From Bacteroidales bacterium (lineage in GTDB: Bacteria > Bacteroidota > Bacteroidia > Bacteroidales > Muribaculaceae): a stretch of DNA of 64,000 bases. Below the pieces are notes generated by a model that worked only from the letters and a program-made list of their open reading frames with translations, ran no database searches and was not told the DNA's origin. The position numbers and the translations under genes are program-made. The stretch covers positions 55,277 through 119,276 of the forward strand of contig SFGS01000001.1 of NCBI GenBank assembly GCA_004557565.1, read 5' to 3'. Below are positions 25,887 through 35,052 of the stretch, piece after piece (position 1 is the stretch's first letter; every line of letters begins with the position of its first letter).

Positions 25887-27359
25887 TTATCCGCGGCTGT
25901 AGTTAGGAGCTTCGCTGGTGATTGCCACATCGTGTGGGTGGCTTTCTGCTACACCTGCATTTGTAATCTTAACGAATTGAGCCTGATGCAGTTTCTCGAT
26001 GTTTTCAGCACCGCAATACCCCATACCAGCACGCAGACCGCCGAGCATTTGATATGCCACTTCGTAAAGAGTGCCCTTGTATGGCACGCGAGCTGCAATA
26101 CCTTCTGGAACGAGCTTCTTGCTGTCGGTGACATTGTTTTGGAAATAACGGTCTTTTGAACCTTTTTCCATAGCTTCGAGCGAACCCATGCCACGATATG
26201 ATTTGTACTTTCTGCCGTTGAAGATGATGGTGTCGCCAGGAGATTCCTCCACACCTGCAAACATACCACCGAGCATCACAGAGTATGCGCCAGCAGCGAG
26301 AGCCTTCACGATGTCGCCCGAATAGCGGATACCACCATCGGCAATCAATGGAACGCCAGTTCCTTCGAGGGCTTTAGCCACATCGTAAACAGCGCTTAAT
26401 TGAGGAACACCGATGCCGGCAATAATACGGGTGGTGCAGATGGAACCAGGACCGATACCCACTTTCACACCGTCGGCACCATTTTCCACGAGGTACTTAG
26501 CTGCTTCGCCAGTAGCGATATTACCCACCACTACATCAATTTGTGGGAAAGAGCGCTTCACTTGTTGAAGAACTTCTACTACACCCTTAGTGTGGCCGTG
26601 TGCAGTGTCGATAACGATTGCGTCAACGCCTGCTTCAACAAGCGCTTCAGCTCTCTTGAGGCTGTCGCCAGTCACGCCAATACCGGCAGCTACACGCAGA
26701 CGGCCGAGAGCGTCCTTGCAAGCGTTTGGTTTGTCTTTAGCCTTGGTGATGTCTTTGTAGGTGACCAAACCGATGAGTTTACCATCTTTGTCAACTACAG
26801 GGAGTTTTTCAATTTTGTGAGTTTGGAGAATGTCGGCAGCCTCGTCAAGGTTGGTTGATGAAGAAGTGGTCACCAAATGGTCGCTTGTCATCACCTCGTC
26901 GATTTTGCGTTCCACATTCTTTTCAAATCGCAAGTCGCGGTTGGTGACGATACCCACAAGTTTCTTGTTTTCGTCAACTACGGGAATACCGCCGATATGG
27001 TACTCACTCATGATGTTGAGTGCATCGATTACCCTTGAGCCACGCTTAATGGTCACAGGATCGTAAATCATACCGTTTTCTGCACGTTTCACGGTGTGCA
27101 CTTGGCGCGCTTGCTCCTCAATGCTCATGTTTTTGTGAATCACACCAATACCGCCTTCGCGAGCAATAGCAATAGCTAATTCCGCTTCAGTTACGGTGTC
27201 CATCGCTGCGGAAATCAGCGGAACATTAAGGGTGATGTTACGGGAGAACTTGGTTTGAAGATTTACATCTTTGGGTAATACTTCAGAATACGCTGGAATC
27301 AGCAGGACATCATCAAAGGTGAGTCCGTCCATTTTTACACGATCTGCAATAAATGACAT
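25887..27359 (-). CDS. guaB: IMP dehydrogenase
   Basis: Oxidises IMP to XMP, the rate-limiting step to guanine nucleotides. The 490-aa protein (start MSFIADRVKMDGLTFDDVLL) has a TIM-barrel catalytic domain interrupted by two CBS domains (about 96-205), the catalytic loop GPGSICTTR with Cys308, and the flap region near the C-terminus. The ATG at 27359 gives the family N-terminus; the upstream extension in the same frame is leader sequence. A promoter (-7 TAATTTTG at 27429-27436) precedes a leader of about 60 nt with two mutually exclusive small hairpins. Confidence 0.96.
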   Translation of the reverse strand: MSFIADRVKMDGLTFDDVLLIPAYSEVLPKDVNLQTKFSRNITLNVPLISAAMDTVTEAELAIAIAREGGIGVIHKNMSIEEQARQVHTVKRAENGMIYDPVTIKRGSRVIDALNIMSEYHIGGIPVVDENKKLVGIVTNRDLRFEKNVERKIDEVMTSDHLVTTSSSTNLDEAADILQTHKIEKLPVVDKDGKLIGLVTYKDITKAKDKPNACKDALGRLRVAAGIGVTGDSLKRAEALVEAGVDAIVIDTAHGHTKGVVEVLQQVKRSFPQIDVVVGNIATGEAAKYLVENGADGVKVGIGPGSICTTRIIAGIGVPQLSAVYDVAKALEGTGVPLIADGGIRYSGDIVKALAAGAYSVMLGGMFAGVEESPGDTIIFNGRKYKSYRGMGSLEAMEKGSKDRYFQNNVTDSKKLVPEGIAARVPYKGTLYEVAYQMLGGLRAGMGYCGAENIEKLHQAQFVKITNAGVAESHPHDVAITSEAPNYSRG

Positions 27360-27428
27360 ATATTTTGAGTTTAAATAATTCCCTAAGAGATAATGCGTAC
27401 TAATAAGTACTTGCTCACTTATTGCACA

Positions 27429-27460
27429 CAAAATTACTATTTTTTAATGGCTTTTCACAA
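27429..27460 (-). promoter_or_regulatory. guaB promoter (TTG - N21 - TAATTTTG)
   Basis: On the minus strand TTG at 27458-27460 and TAATTTTG at 27429-27436 fit the Bacteroidetes -33/-7 pattern. Transcription would start near 27422. Confidence 0.5.
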
Positions 27461-27462
27461 AA

Positions 27463-27504
27463 AAATCAGGCAAAAAATTCTTAAAAGATGATTTTGCCTG
27501 ATTT
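27463..27504 (-). terminator. recQ terminator
   Basis: AAATCAGGCAAAA at 27463-27475 pairs with TTTTGCCTGATTT at 27492-27504; on the minus strand a T-run follows. Confidence 0.75.
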
Positions 27505-27548
27505 GGTTTGTGCGCACATATATTATATGATAGGAGTGAATGGCTTTG

Positions 27549-29726
27549 TTAGTTAGCCAGTTCGCTGGTGAATTTGATGCGCACCAGTCTGATTTCTTCT
27601 TCCGTATATTCCGAACCTAACTCTTCGAGGGCTTCGTGCATGTTGTCGGTTTCGCTTTCCATAAAGTATTGGAAAATGTCGTCAACGCGGTCATCGTCCA
27701 TTATTTCGTTCAGATAGTAGTTGATGTTGAGCTTCGTGCCAGAATATACGATAGCTTCAAGTTCTTCCAGCAACTCATCGAACGACAAGTGGTCGGATTC
27801 CGCAATGGAATCAAGGTCCACTTTGTGGTCGATAGCTTTAATGATGCTGATTTTCAACTTGCTCTTGTTGGCTTTAGAACGAACGCGGATATCCTCTGGA
27901 CGCTCAATGTCGTTCTCTTCCACATATTTCTTGATAACATCAACAAACTCCTTGCCATATCGCTTCGCTTTGCCCTCTCCCACTCCCTTCATGGTCTTCA
28001 ACTCATCGAGGGTGATGGGATAGAATGTACACATATCTTCCAGCGTGGGCTCTTGGAAAACCACGTAAGGCGGCACGTTGAGTTTGTCGGATATTTTCTT
28101 TCTCAAATCTGTGAGAATGTGGTGCAACTGTGGGTCAAGCACATTTGCGGTGGTGTTGAGAATTGCCACATTTTCCGTTTCGGAGAAATCTCTGTCGAGA
28201 ACGATGTGGAATTTCTCTTTACTTTTAAGGAAGTCCAGTCCCTTCTGCGTCACTCGCAATATGCGGTTGTTGTCGATGTCGCTCTCAATATAGCCATACA
28301 CTCGAGCTTGGTAGATGACAGTTTTGAGGAATTTGTCGTCACGGTTAGTGATGGCACCAAACTCATCGTAGGTGTCGAGCTTAAATTCTACGATTTCTTT
28401 CGTCTTTATGCCCAACACGAAGTTGATGATGTCGTTGGGTTTGTATTTACCTTTCAGCACCAGAATGGCTTCGAGCAGCGCGCGTAGCTCCTCGCTTGCG
28501 TTTTCTTGCTTTTTGGGGAAAAGGCAGTTGTCGCAACATTTACAGTTGGGCTCAGTATAGTCCTCGCCAAAGTATTTGAGCAGCGTTTTTCGGCGGCAAA
28601 TCGACGATTCTGCATATTGGGCAGTCTCGGCAAGGAGCAGCTTGCCTATCTCTTGCTCGCTTACGGGTTTGCCTTGAATGAACTTCTGCAATTTCAGCAA
28701 ATCCTTCTTGGCATAGAAAGTGATACTTCTGCCTTCTCCTCCATCGCGGCCAGCGCGTCCGGTTTCCTGATAGTAGCCTTCCAGACTCTTGGGAATGTCG
28801 TAGTGGATAACGAATCTCACGTCTGGCTTGTCGATGCCCATACCAAAAGCGATTGTGGCAACAATCACCTGCACATCGTCTTTCAGAAACTTATCTTGAT
28901 TCTCCGACCTCACAGCACTTTCCATGCCTGCATGGTAAGGGAGCGCCTTGATGTCGTTCACATTGAGCAATTCAGCCAATTCTTCCACCTTTTTTCTACT
29001 CAGACAGTAGATGATGCCCGATTTCCCCTTCATGCTTTTGATGAAGCGGATAATCTCCTTGTCCACATTCTCGGTTTTTGGCCGCACCTCGTAGTAAAGG
29101 TTCGGGCGGTTGAACGACGACTTAAACACCTTGCCATCGGCAATGTCGAGGTTCTTCATAATGTCGTGCTGAACCTTTGGCGTGGCTGTGGCGGTGAGCG
29201 CAATGATTGGTCTTCTGCCAATCTGCTCGATATTTTGTCGGATATTTCTATATTCTGTGCGGAAATCATGCCCCCACTCCGAGATACAGTGTGCCTCGTC
29301 TACTGCGTAGAACGAGATTTTCACACTTCTGAGAAACTCGATGTTCTCTTTCTTTGTGAACGATTCGGGAGCAACGTAGAGGAGTTTGGTTTTGCCTGAA
29401 TACACATCTTCTTTCACCTGGTCGATTGCCTGACGATTGAGCGTGGAATTTAGGAAGTGGGCTATACTGTCGTCTTCACTGAAATGTCGCATTGCGTCAA
29501 CTTGGTTTTTCATCAATGCGATAAGTGGTGATATGACAATAGCGGTTCCTTCCATCATTAATGAGGGAAGCTGGTAGCATAGTGATTTTCCTCCGCCAGT
29601 TGGCATCAAAACAAATGAGTCGTTTTCAGAAAGGAGGTTAAGAATAATCTCTTCTTGGTTTCCTTTGAAGGTGTCGAACCCAAAATGCTTTTTTAATTCT
29701 TCTGTGACTTTTTTAATATCAGGCAT
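27549..29726 (-). CDS. recQ: ATP-dependent DNA helicase RecQ
   Basis: A 725-aa 3'-5' helicase for repair and recombination. Walker A MPTGGGKSLCYQ has Lys47; the DEAH box is AVDEAHCISEW with D143-H146; motif VI is YYQETGRAGRDG. The zinc-binding RQC region has the cysteines in SICRRKTL and NCKCCDNC. A winged-helix and an HRDC-type domain follow (around 520-605), then an extra acidic C-terminal region of about 100 residues that makes it longer than the roughly 610 aa of E. coli RecQ. Promoter: TTTG at 29787-29790 and TAAATTTG at 29759-29766 on the minus strand. Confidence 0.95.
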   Translation of the reverse strand: MPDIKKVTEELKKHFGFDTFKGNQEEIILNLLSENDSFVLMPTGGGKSLCYQLPSLMMEGTAIVISPLIALMKNQVDAMRHFSEDDSIAHFLNSTLNRQAIDQVKEDVYSGKTKLLYVAPESFTKKENIEFLRSVKISFYAVDEAHCISEWGHDFRTEYRNIRQNIEQIGRRPIIALTATATPKVQHDIMKNLDIADGKVFKSSFNRPNLYYEVRPKTENVDKEIIRFIKSMKGKSGIIYCLSRKKVEELAELLNVNDIKALPYHAGMESAVRSENQDKFLKDDVQVIVATIAFGMGIDKPDVRFVIHYDIPKSLEGYYQETGRAGRDGGEGRSITFYAKKDLLKLQKFIQGKPVSEQEIGKLLLAETAQYAESSICRRKTLLKYFGEDYTEPNCKCCDNCLFPKKQENASEELRALLEAILVLKGKYKPNDIINFVLGIKTKEIVEFKLDTYDEFGAITNRDDKFLKTVIYQARVYGYIESDIDNNRILRVTQKGLDFLKSKEKFHIVLDRDFSETENVAILNTTANVLDPQLHHILTDLRKKISDKLNVPPYVVFQEPTLEDMCTFYPITLDELKTMKGVGEGKAKRYGKEFVDVIKKYVEENDIERPEDIRVRSKANKSKLKISIIKAIDHKVDLDSIAESDHLSFDELLEELEAIVYSGTKLNINYYLNEIMDDDRVDDIFQYFMESETDNMHEALEELGSEYTEEEIRLVRIKFTSELAN

Positions 29727-29758
29727 AGTGATTTTGGTAAAAAGGCTTTATAACAACA

Positions 29759-29790
29759 CAAATTTAATAAAATAGAATGGGGCAAACAAA
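29759..29790 (-). promoter_or_regulatory. recQ promoter (TTTG - N20 - TAAATTTG)
   Basis: Minus-strand -33 TTTG at 29787-29790 and -7 TAAATTTG at 29759-29766. The -33 box lies inside the clpX terminator stem. Confidence 0.5.
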
Positions 29791-29815
29791 TTTTTTTGCG
29801 ATTTGTTTGCCCCAT
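29777..29815 (-). terminator. clpPX operon terminator
   Basis: ATGGGGCAAACAAAT at 29777-29791 pairs perfectly over 15 bp with ATTTGTTTGCCCCAT at 29801-29815, directly after clpX. Confidence 0.85.
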
Positions 29816-29839
29816 AAAATGGATTTTTGTTAAAAAACG

Positions 29840-31087
29840 TTATTTTGCGTCCTTTAATATTTCAAAATTTGACTTTTCAAGCTGCTCTTTGGCGTAGTCG
29901 AGTGTCACAGTGTACTTCTTCGCCTTAGATGATGGCATCTCATACATTGCCTCGGTCATGATGGTTTCGAACAGAGAGCGAAGACCGCGGGCACCGAGTT
30001 TGTATTCCACAGCTTTGCTCACGATGTAGTCGAGCACGCTGTCTTCGACTTCCAGTTTCACACCGTCCATCTTAAAGAGCTTTTCGTATTGCTTGGTGAT
30101 AGCGTTTTTAGGCTCAGTAAGAATGCGGCGCAATGCTTCGTTGTCGAGTGGTTCCAAGTTGGTGAGCACTGGCAGACGGCCAATGATTTCAGGAATCAGA
30201 CCGAACGAGCGAAGGTCTTGTGGAGCCACGAAGTGCAACAGGCGGTTTTGTTCCAAGCGGCGGAACTTGCTGTCGGTTCCGAAGCCCACAACCTGTGTGT
30301 TGAGGCGCTGAGCAATCTTGCGCTCAATGCCTTCGAAGGCACCACCGCAGATAAACAGGATGTTTTTGGTGTCAACAGGAATCAACTTTTGTTCAGGGTG
30401 CTTGCGTCCGCCTTGTGGTGGCACATTCACAACAGAACCTTCTAAAAGTTTCAACAGACCTTGCTGAACACCTTCACCACTCACATCGCGAGTGATGGAA
30501 GGATTGTCGCCCTTTCTTGCAATTTTGTCAATCTCATCAATAAACACGATACCTCTTTCGGCTTCCTTCAAGTTGTAGTCGCAAGCCTGAAGAAGGCGCA
30601 CCAGAAGGCTCTCGATGTCCTCGCCCACATAACCAGCCTCGGTAAGCACAGTGGCATCAACGATTGCGAAAGGCACTTTCAAGAGCTTTGCAATGGTTTT
30701 TGCAAGAAGTGTTTTGCCTGTACCTGTAGGGCCAACGATAATGATGTTCGACTTCTCGATTTCCACATCATCATCGGTCTTTTCCTGAACCAATCGCTTG
30801 TAGTGGTTGTAAACAGCCACCGAAAGATATTTCTTCGCGTCGTCTTGACCGATAACGTATTCGTCGAGATACTCTTTGATTTCGTTTGGCTTAGGGAGAG
30901 TTTTGAAGTCGATATCGGGGCTTTCGGTCTTGTACATCTTGTCGAGGTATTCCTTTGCCAGCTGGTCGGCACGCTCGGCACATTCGTTACAAATGCAACC
31001 GTTCATACCAGGCATCAGCAGTTCTACCTCGCTTTCAAGTCTGCCACAAAAACTGCATCTAAGCCCTTGTTCCGTCTTTTTTGCCAT
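29840..31087 (-). CDS. clpX: ATP-dependent Clp protease ATP-binding subunit ClpX
   Basis: A 415-aa AAA+ unfoldase that recognises and threads substrates into ClpP. The N-terminal zinc-binding domain uses C11, C14, C33 and C36 (CSFC and CICNEC). Walker A is GPTGTGKT at 119-126, Walker B GIVFIDEIDKIA, and the C-terminal small domain ends with LGARGLRSLFETIM. It follows clpP by 8 bp, so both subunits come from one transcript, ended by the hairpin at 29777-29815. Confidence 0.97.
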   Translation of the reverse strand: MAKKTEQGLRCSFCGRLESEVELLMPGMNGCICNECAERADQLAKEYLDKMYKTESPDIDFKTLPKPNEIKEYLDEYVIGQDDAKKYLSVAVYNHYKRLVQEKTDDDVEIEKSNIIIVGPTGTGKTLLAKTIAKLLKVPFAIVDATVLTEAGYVGEDIESLLVRLLQACDYNLKEAERGIVFIDEIDKIARKGDNPSITRDVSGEGVQQGLLKLLEGSVVNVPPQGGRKHPEQKLIPVDTKNILFICGGAFEGIERKIAQRLNTQVVGFGTDSKFRRLEQNRLLHFVAPQDLRSFGLIPEIIGRLPVLTNLEPLDNEALRRILTEPKNAITKQYEKLFKMDGVKLEVEDSVLDYIVSKAVEYKLGARGLRSLFETIMTEAMYEMPSSKAKKYTVTLDYAKEQLEKSNFEILKDAK

Positions 31088-31095
31088 TCAGTATA

Positions 31096-31767
31096 TTATT
31101 TGCTTTTTTCGAGAACTCGGTCAATCATACCGTAATCCACAGCCTCTTGGGCTGTCATCCAGTAGTCGCGGTCGCTGTCTTGGTACACCTTGTCGTAAGG
31201 TTGGCCAGAGTGCTCGCTGATGATGGTGTAGAGTTCTTTTTTGAGTTTCAAAATTTCGCGAGATGTGATTTCAATGTCGGAAGCCTGTCCTTGAATGCCA
31301 CCCATTGGTTGGTGAATCATCACGCGTGAGTGCTTGAGGGCAAATCTCTTGTCTTTAGCGCCTGCCACGAGAAGCACAGCCGCCATTGAGGCAGCCATAC
31401 CGGTGCAGATAGTAGATACATCACTTTGAATGTATTGCATAGTGTCGTAGATGCCGAGACCTGCATAAACAGAGCCACCAGGAGAATTGATGTAGATAGA
31501 CACATCTTTTCCTGGCTCAGAGGAGTCTAAATAAAGGAGTTGAGCCTGAATCACATTGGCAGTATAGTCGTCAACTTGTGTGCCCAAAAAGATGATGCGG
31601 TCCATCATCAGGCGAGAGAACACGTCCATTTGAGCCACATTGAGTTTGCGCTCTTCAATGATGGTTGGAGAGATGTAGCTGTCGCTCACTTGGCTGGTGT
31701 ATTGGTCAAGTGCCAGTCCGTTCATGCCGAGGTGGTGAACTGCAAATTTTCTGAAATCGTTATTCAT
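31096..31767 (-). CDS. clpP: ATP-dependent Clp protease proteolytic subunit ClpP
   Basis: A 223-aa serine protease that forms the ClpP tetradecamer. The catalytic triad is visible: Ser127 in CTGMAASMAAVL, His152 in VMIHQPMGG and Asp201 in DSDRDYWM. The N-terminal about 40 residues (HHLGMNGLALDQYTSQ) form the Bacteroidetes-type extension ahead of the core. Located between tig and clpX, as in many bacteria. Confidence 0.97.
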   Translation of the reverse strand: MNNDFRKFAVHHLGMNGLALDQYTSQVSDSYISPTIIEERKLNVAQMDVFSRLMMDRIIFLGTQVDDYTANVIQAQLLYLDSSEPGKDVSIYINSPGGSVYAGLGIYDTMQYIQSDVSTICTGMAASMAAVLLVAGAKDKRFALKHSRVMIHQPMGGIQGQASDIEITSREILKLKKELYTIISEHSGQPYDKVYQDSDRDYWMTAQEAVDYGMIDRVLEKSK

Positions 31768-31812
31768 GTTGTTTTGATTTAGTGTTTGTGAACGATTTGT
31801 GATTTATAAAAC

Positions 31813-31846
31813 CGAGAGCGGCTCTGCATTGTGACAGCCGCTCTCG
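31813..31846 (-). terminator. Hairpin between tig and clpP
   Basis: CGAGAGCGGCT at 31813-31823 pairs with AGCCGCTCTCG at 31836-31846; on the minus strand GGTTTTATAAAT follows. It separates trigger factor from clpPX expression. Confidence 0.7.
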
Positions 31847-31935
31847 ATATGTGTTGTTGTTTTGGCTTCGAATTATTTTGACATTCAAAATTTAAAAGCG
31901 GAACCAAAACATACTCTTAATATATTGTCAAGAGA

Positions 31936-33294
31936 TTATTTTGCGGCTTCAAAAAGCTTGTTGAAATCTTCAACGCTCACAGTCTTTTCGTCGATACCAA
32001 CTGCGTCTTGGATAGCGGCATACACCTTATCTTCGAATGCGCGGTTTTGAATATCGCTCTTCACGTCGTCTTTCTTGAGCAATTCTTGTGCATATTTTTC
32101 AATCACGTCTTCAGGAAGGTTCGACATGCCGTATTGTGCGAATTGTTGTGCAGCGTAGAAGCGAGCGAGGCGGAGCATATCTTCTTCTTCAACCTTGATG
32201 TCGTAGTTGCGAGCCACTTTCTCCTTGATGAGTTGCCATTGGATTTGAGCGCGAGTCTTTTCGTAGTCTTCTTCTACCTTTTGAGCGGCATTTTCTTCTT
32301 TGCTGCGAGTTACCAAGAATTTCTTGAGGAATTCATCAGGGAGTTCGAGGTCGCCAGCTTTCTTGCGAAGCACGCGTTCTGCATCGATAGTGAAGCGGTA
32401 GTTGCTGTCGTTCTTCAATTGAGCACTAATCATTTCCTTCACCTTTTCGGTGTATTCTTCTACGCTCTTAGCCACATCCTTACCGAGCACGTTGTCGAAG
32501 AACTCTTGGTTCATTTCTGCATCTTGGTTCACAAGAATTTCGTTAACGAGGAATTGGAAGTCGCTTTCGTTGTTAGCTTGTTCCTTGTCCACATTGAGAA
32601 GTGATGCGAGTTCGGTAACATTGCCTTCAGTGGCCTTGAATGGGTTGTAAACCACCAAGTCGCCAACCTTAGCGCCGATGAATTTAGCCTTTTCATCGTC
32701 GTTCTTCATATATTGTGGAGAGAAGATAGTCTTTTCAACCTTCAAACCGTCTTCTTTCTGAGTGCCATCAGCGTTGAGCTCGATCATTTCACCCTTTACG
32801 AGAGCGTCTTCAACCACAGCTTCGCCAGGAACTTGCTTGCCGAAACGCTTTTTGAAAGCATCGGTTTGCTTGTCGATCATATCTTGGTTCACTTCGATGG
32901 TATAGTATGGAATCTTCACACGCTTGTCGAGCTTGATTTCAAATTCAGGAGCAAGACCGAGTTCGAACTTGAAGTCAAATTCAGTGTCTTTTGTGAAGTC
33001 AACCTTAGTGTCTTCAGAAATCATTGGTTCGCCGAGAACGTCGAGTTTGTTCTCAACGATATAATTGCTCAATGCACGGCCCACTTGGCGTTCTACAACT
33101 TGTGCGAGAACATCGGTACCGAACATTTTCTTCAATAAACCTGCTGGAACGTGACCTGGACGGAAGCCCTTCACTGGGTGCTTTCTGCCAATGTTGTTCA
33201 ATTCTTTTTTTACTTCTGCTTGATAATCTTCTTCTTTGATTGCGATGGAAAGAACTCCATTCACATTTCCTTGTTTGTCAAATGTAACGTTCAT
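31936..33294 (-). CDS. tig: Trigger factor
   Basis: Ribosome-associated chaperone of 452 aa. The N-terminal ribosome-binding domain contains the signature around GRKHPVKGFRPGHVPAGLLK (the GFRxGxxP motif), followed by an FKBP-like middle domain (about 150-240) and a long helical C-terminal domain rich in Glu/Lys. Sequence is divergent from the proteobacterial form, as usual in Bacteroidetes. Standard neighbour of clpP and clpX. Confidence 0.93.
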   Translation of the reverse strand: MNVTFDKQGNVNGVLSIAIKEEDYQAEVKKELNNIGRKHPVKGFRPGHVPAGLLKKMFGTDVLAQVVERQVGRALSNYIVENKLDVLGEPMISEDTKVDFTKDTEFDFKFELGLAPEFEIKLDKRVKIPYYTIEVNQDMIDKQTDAFKKRFGKQVPGEAVVEDALVKGEMIELNADGTQKEDGLKVEKTIFSPQYMKNDDEKAKFIGAKVGDLVVYNPFKATEGNVTELASLLNVDKEQANNESDFQFLVNEILVNQDAEMNQEFFDNVLGKDVAKSVEEYTEKVKEMISAQLKNDSNYRFTIDAERVLRKKAGDLELPDEFLKKFLVTRSKEENAAQKVEEDYEKTRAQIQWQLIKEKVARNYDIKVEEEDMLRLARFYAAQQFAQYGMSNLPEDVIEKYAQELLKKDDVKSDIQNRAFEDKVYAAIQDAVGIDEKTVSVEDFNKLFEAAK

Positions 33295-33501
33295 CTTTTG
33301 TGATAAAGTGTTTGTTATTTAATTTTATTTTTTATTTCGTTGTATTGTTGCCAATTAGCCTACAAAATTACTACCAATCTGCTCAATAGGCAAATTTGGA
33401 GGCGATTTTTTTCGCCATATAAAGATAATGGTGTCAAATAATTGGGGTTTCAGAGTTTGTTATACCCTTTTCTATGCAAATTGTGTGCCAATATAGTCAG
33501 A

Positions 33502-33541
33502 AATTCCGCTTTGGCATCCAGATTTGTGCCAAAACGGAATC
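33502..33541 (-). terminator. Imperfect hairpin after the sigma factor gene
   Basis: AATTCCGCTTTGGCA at 33502-33516 pairs, with one mismatch or wobble, with TGCCAAAACGGAATC at 33527-33541. It sits 27 bp beyond the sigma factor stop; the T-tract is weak. Confidence 0.5.
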
Positions 33542-33568
33542 TCCTTGATTATGATATGAGCTATTTAC

Positions 33569-34162
33569 TTATAGCGAGAGTGTCATGTGATTGTCCTCAG
33601 CCATCTTTCGCATGTTCAAAATGGCATATCTCATTCTGCCAAGCGCGGTGTTGATACTGACATTTGTCATGCTGGCAATTTCTTTGAAACTCATTTCCTT
33701 AAAGTAGCGCATTTGCAGCACTTCCCTTTGGTTGTCGGGCAGAGCCATAATCAGGCGGTGAATGTCGGTTTCGATTTGCGTCGAAATCAAGTAATCCTCC
33801 ACAGTGGATTCGCTCAACTCTTTGCGGTTGAGAATATCTATTTCGCTGGCATCGGTGGATTGCAAGTTTTCCGACTTCTCTTTTCTGAAATGGTCGAATA
33901 CGAGATTGTGGGCAATGCGTGTGATCCATGCCGAGAATCGTCCGTTCTCCACGTATCGATTCTGCTTTATAGTCATAATTGCTTTGACGAACGTCTCTTG
34001 AAAGATATCGTCGGCCAATTCTGGATTTTTGACAAAATGTAAAATATATGAATAGACACGATCTTTATGGCGGTCAATCAGCACGTCAAAAGCATCGTTA
34101 TTGCCATCAACATATAAAGCGATTAAGCGTTCGTCGCTTTTCTCTTTGAGTGTCATCATCAC
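33569..34162 (-). CDS. ECF-type RNA polymerase sigma factor
   Basis: A 197-aa sigma-70 family protein with region 2 (LADDIFQETFVKAIMTIKQN, FSAWITRIAHNLVFDHFRKE) and region 4 (LPDNQREVLQMRYFKEMSFK, EIASMTNVSINTALGRMRYA). Regions 1 and 3 are missing, as in extracytoplasmic-function sigma factors. No anti-sigma gene is adjacent. Several ATG codons in a row (from 34162) can start it. Upstream on the same strand lie the small membrane and YtxH genes after a 174-bp gap. Targets unknown; stress or envelope control is a reasonable guess. Confidence 0.9.
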   Translation of the reverse strand: MMMTLKEKSDERLIALYVDGNNDAFDVLIDRHKDRVYSYILHFVKNPELADDIFQETFVKAIMTIKQNRYVENGRFSAWITRIAHNLVFDHFRKEKSENLQSTDASEIDILNRKELSESTVEDYLISTQIETDIHRLIMALPDNQREVLQMRYFKEMSFKEIASMTNVSINTALGRMRYAILNMRKMAEDNHMTLSL

Positions 34163-34336
34163 TAATCTATTTTGTTGTTAAATAGGTAGATGTTTGTCGA
34201 TAGGCTCTTTATTTTAAATTGTGAGTGTTTGTTTAATTGGTGAATTACAATGCAAATATATATCAAATAATTTGAAAATTTGCATTTTTCTTAGAAAAAG
34301 TAGTGGTTAAATTAAAAAATGAATAAAAATGGTGTG

Positions 34337-34606
34337 CTATTTTTTGAACTTTTTCCAAAGTCTGTAGCCCAGCATAGTGGTCTTGGCACCGAGTATCAAG
34401 TAGTCGGTGGTTTTCAACCCCTTCAGCACGTTGTTGTTGAATAGCAATGCGCGCACGCCATGGTTGCTGGTCTGGCTTTTAGCCATTTTGTAAGCCGATA
34501 TGAGTTGGGATTTGCTCACTTCTGCCATGACGAGAGCCTTTGCCCTTTTCATGCGCAATTCTTCTAAAGTGTATCCCTTCCACTGGTTAGTCTGTTCCAT
34601 ACTCAT
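34337..34606 (-). CDS. Small conserved hypothetical protein (89 aa)
   Basis: Basic helical protein beginning MSMEQTNQWKGYTLEELRMK; no signal peptide or confident membrane helix (a weakly hydrophobic stretch lies at LFNNNVLKGLKTTDYLIL), C-terminus RLWKKFKK. I do not recognise a domain. It starts 3 bp after the holin-X-like gene and so is co-transcribed with it and probably acts with it at the membrane; that is inference. An ATG two codons inside (34600) is an alternative start. Confidence 0.65.
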   Translation of the reverse strand: MSMEQTNQWKGYTLEELRMKRAKALVMAEVSKSQLISAYKMAKSQTSNHGVRALLFNNNVLKGLKTTDYLILGAKTTMLGYRLWKKFKK

Positions 34607-34609
34607 TTG

Positions 34610-34966
34610 CTATTTGTTTTCGTCTTGGGGGTTGTTAAACATTAGTTTGGTTACAAATCTTGTGATTGGATTTACAATCAGCACCGTCTTGAAAGTGAAT
34701 ATCAGCAAACAGATGAGTGCCCAAATGCCAGCCACGATAAGGTACGACAGCGCAGGACTGTCGGTGGCTTTGCTCAGGGTGTTCACCAGCGCAAACGACA
34801 GGAACATCAGTATGCTGAATCCGATGAGCAACGCAATGGCAAAGATTGCGATTTGCACCAAGATAATCGACAGCTTTTCGGCAAGGGTGAGTTTTGAATA
34901 GTCGAATTTTGACGATATGAAAACCTTTGCCTGGTTAAAAAGAGATTTGTAATCAACTTCAGCCAT
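34610..34966 (-). CDS. Holin-X-like phage-holin-family membrane protein
   Basis: A 118-aa protein with two strong hydrophobic segments (about 37-62 and 75-97) and the look of the 'putative superfamily III holin-X' family (LTLAEKLSIILVQIAIFAIA). Despite the name, members are common chromosomal proteins next to YtxH and similar stress genes, with no lysis genes nearby, and that is the situation here. Role unknown; likely a membrane-associated stress protein. Confidence 0.75.
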   Translation of the reverse strand: MAEVDYKSLFNQAKVFISSKFDYSKLTLAEKLSIILVQIAIFAIALLIGFSILMFLSFALVNTLSKATDSPALSYLIVAGIWALICLLIFTFKTVLIVNPITRFVTKLMFNNPQDENK

Positions 34967-34988
34967 AGTGCTTTTTGTTTAAATTTCA

Positions 34989-35021
34989 GACGCGACAGCA
35001 TCACGAAGCTGCCGTCGCGTC
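34989..35021 (-). terminator. Hairpin between YtxH and holin-X-like genes
   Basis: GACGCGAC at 34989-34996 pairs with GTCGCGTC at 35014-35021, extended by AGC/GCT around the loop. It may partly end the YtxH transcript; the following T-tract is modest. Confidence 0.5.
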
Positions 35022-35052
35022 AGGTATGTGTTATCGATAGAACAACTTTTGA

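Noticed and set aside
27360..27431. Longer guaB product starting at 27431
   Set aside because: The extra residues lie in the predicted leader and promoter and do not match IMP dehydrogenase N-termini.
28506..29399. Plus-strand open frame opposite recQ
   Set aside because: Antisense shadow of a strongly conserved helicase; no family resemblance.
34610..34966. Prophage lysis module because of the holin-family protein
   Set aside because: No endolysin, spanin or structural phage gene is near; the neighbours are YtxH proteins, a setting usual for chromosomal holin-X proteins.
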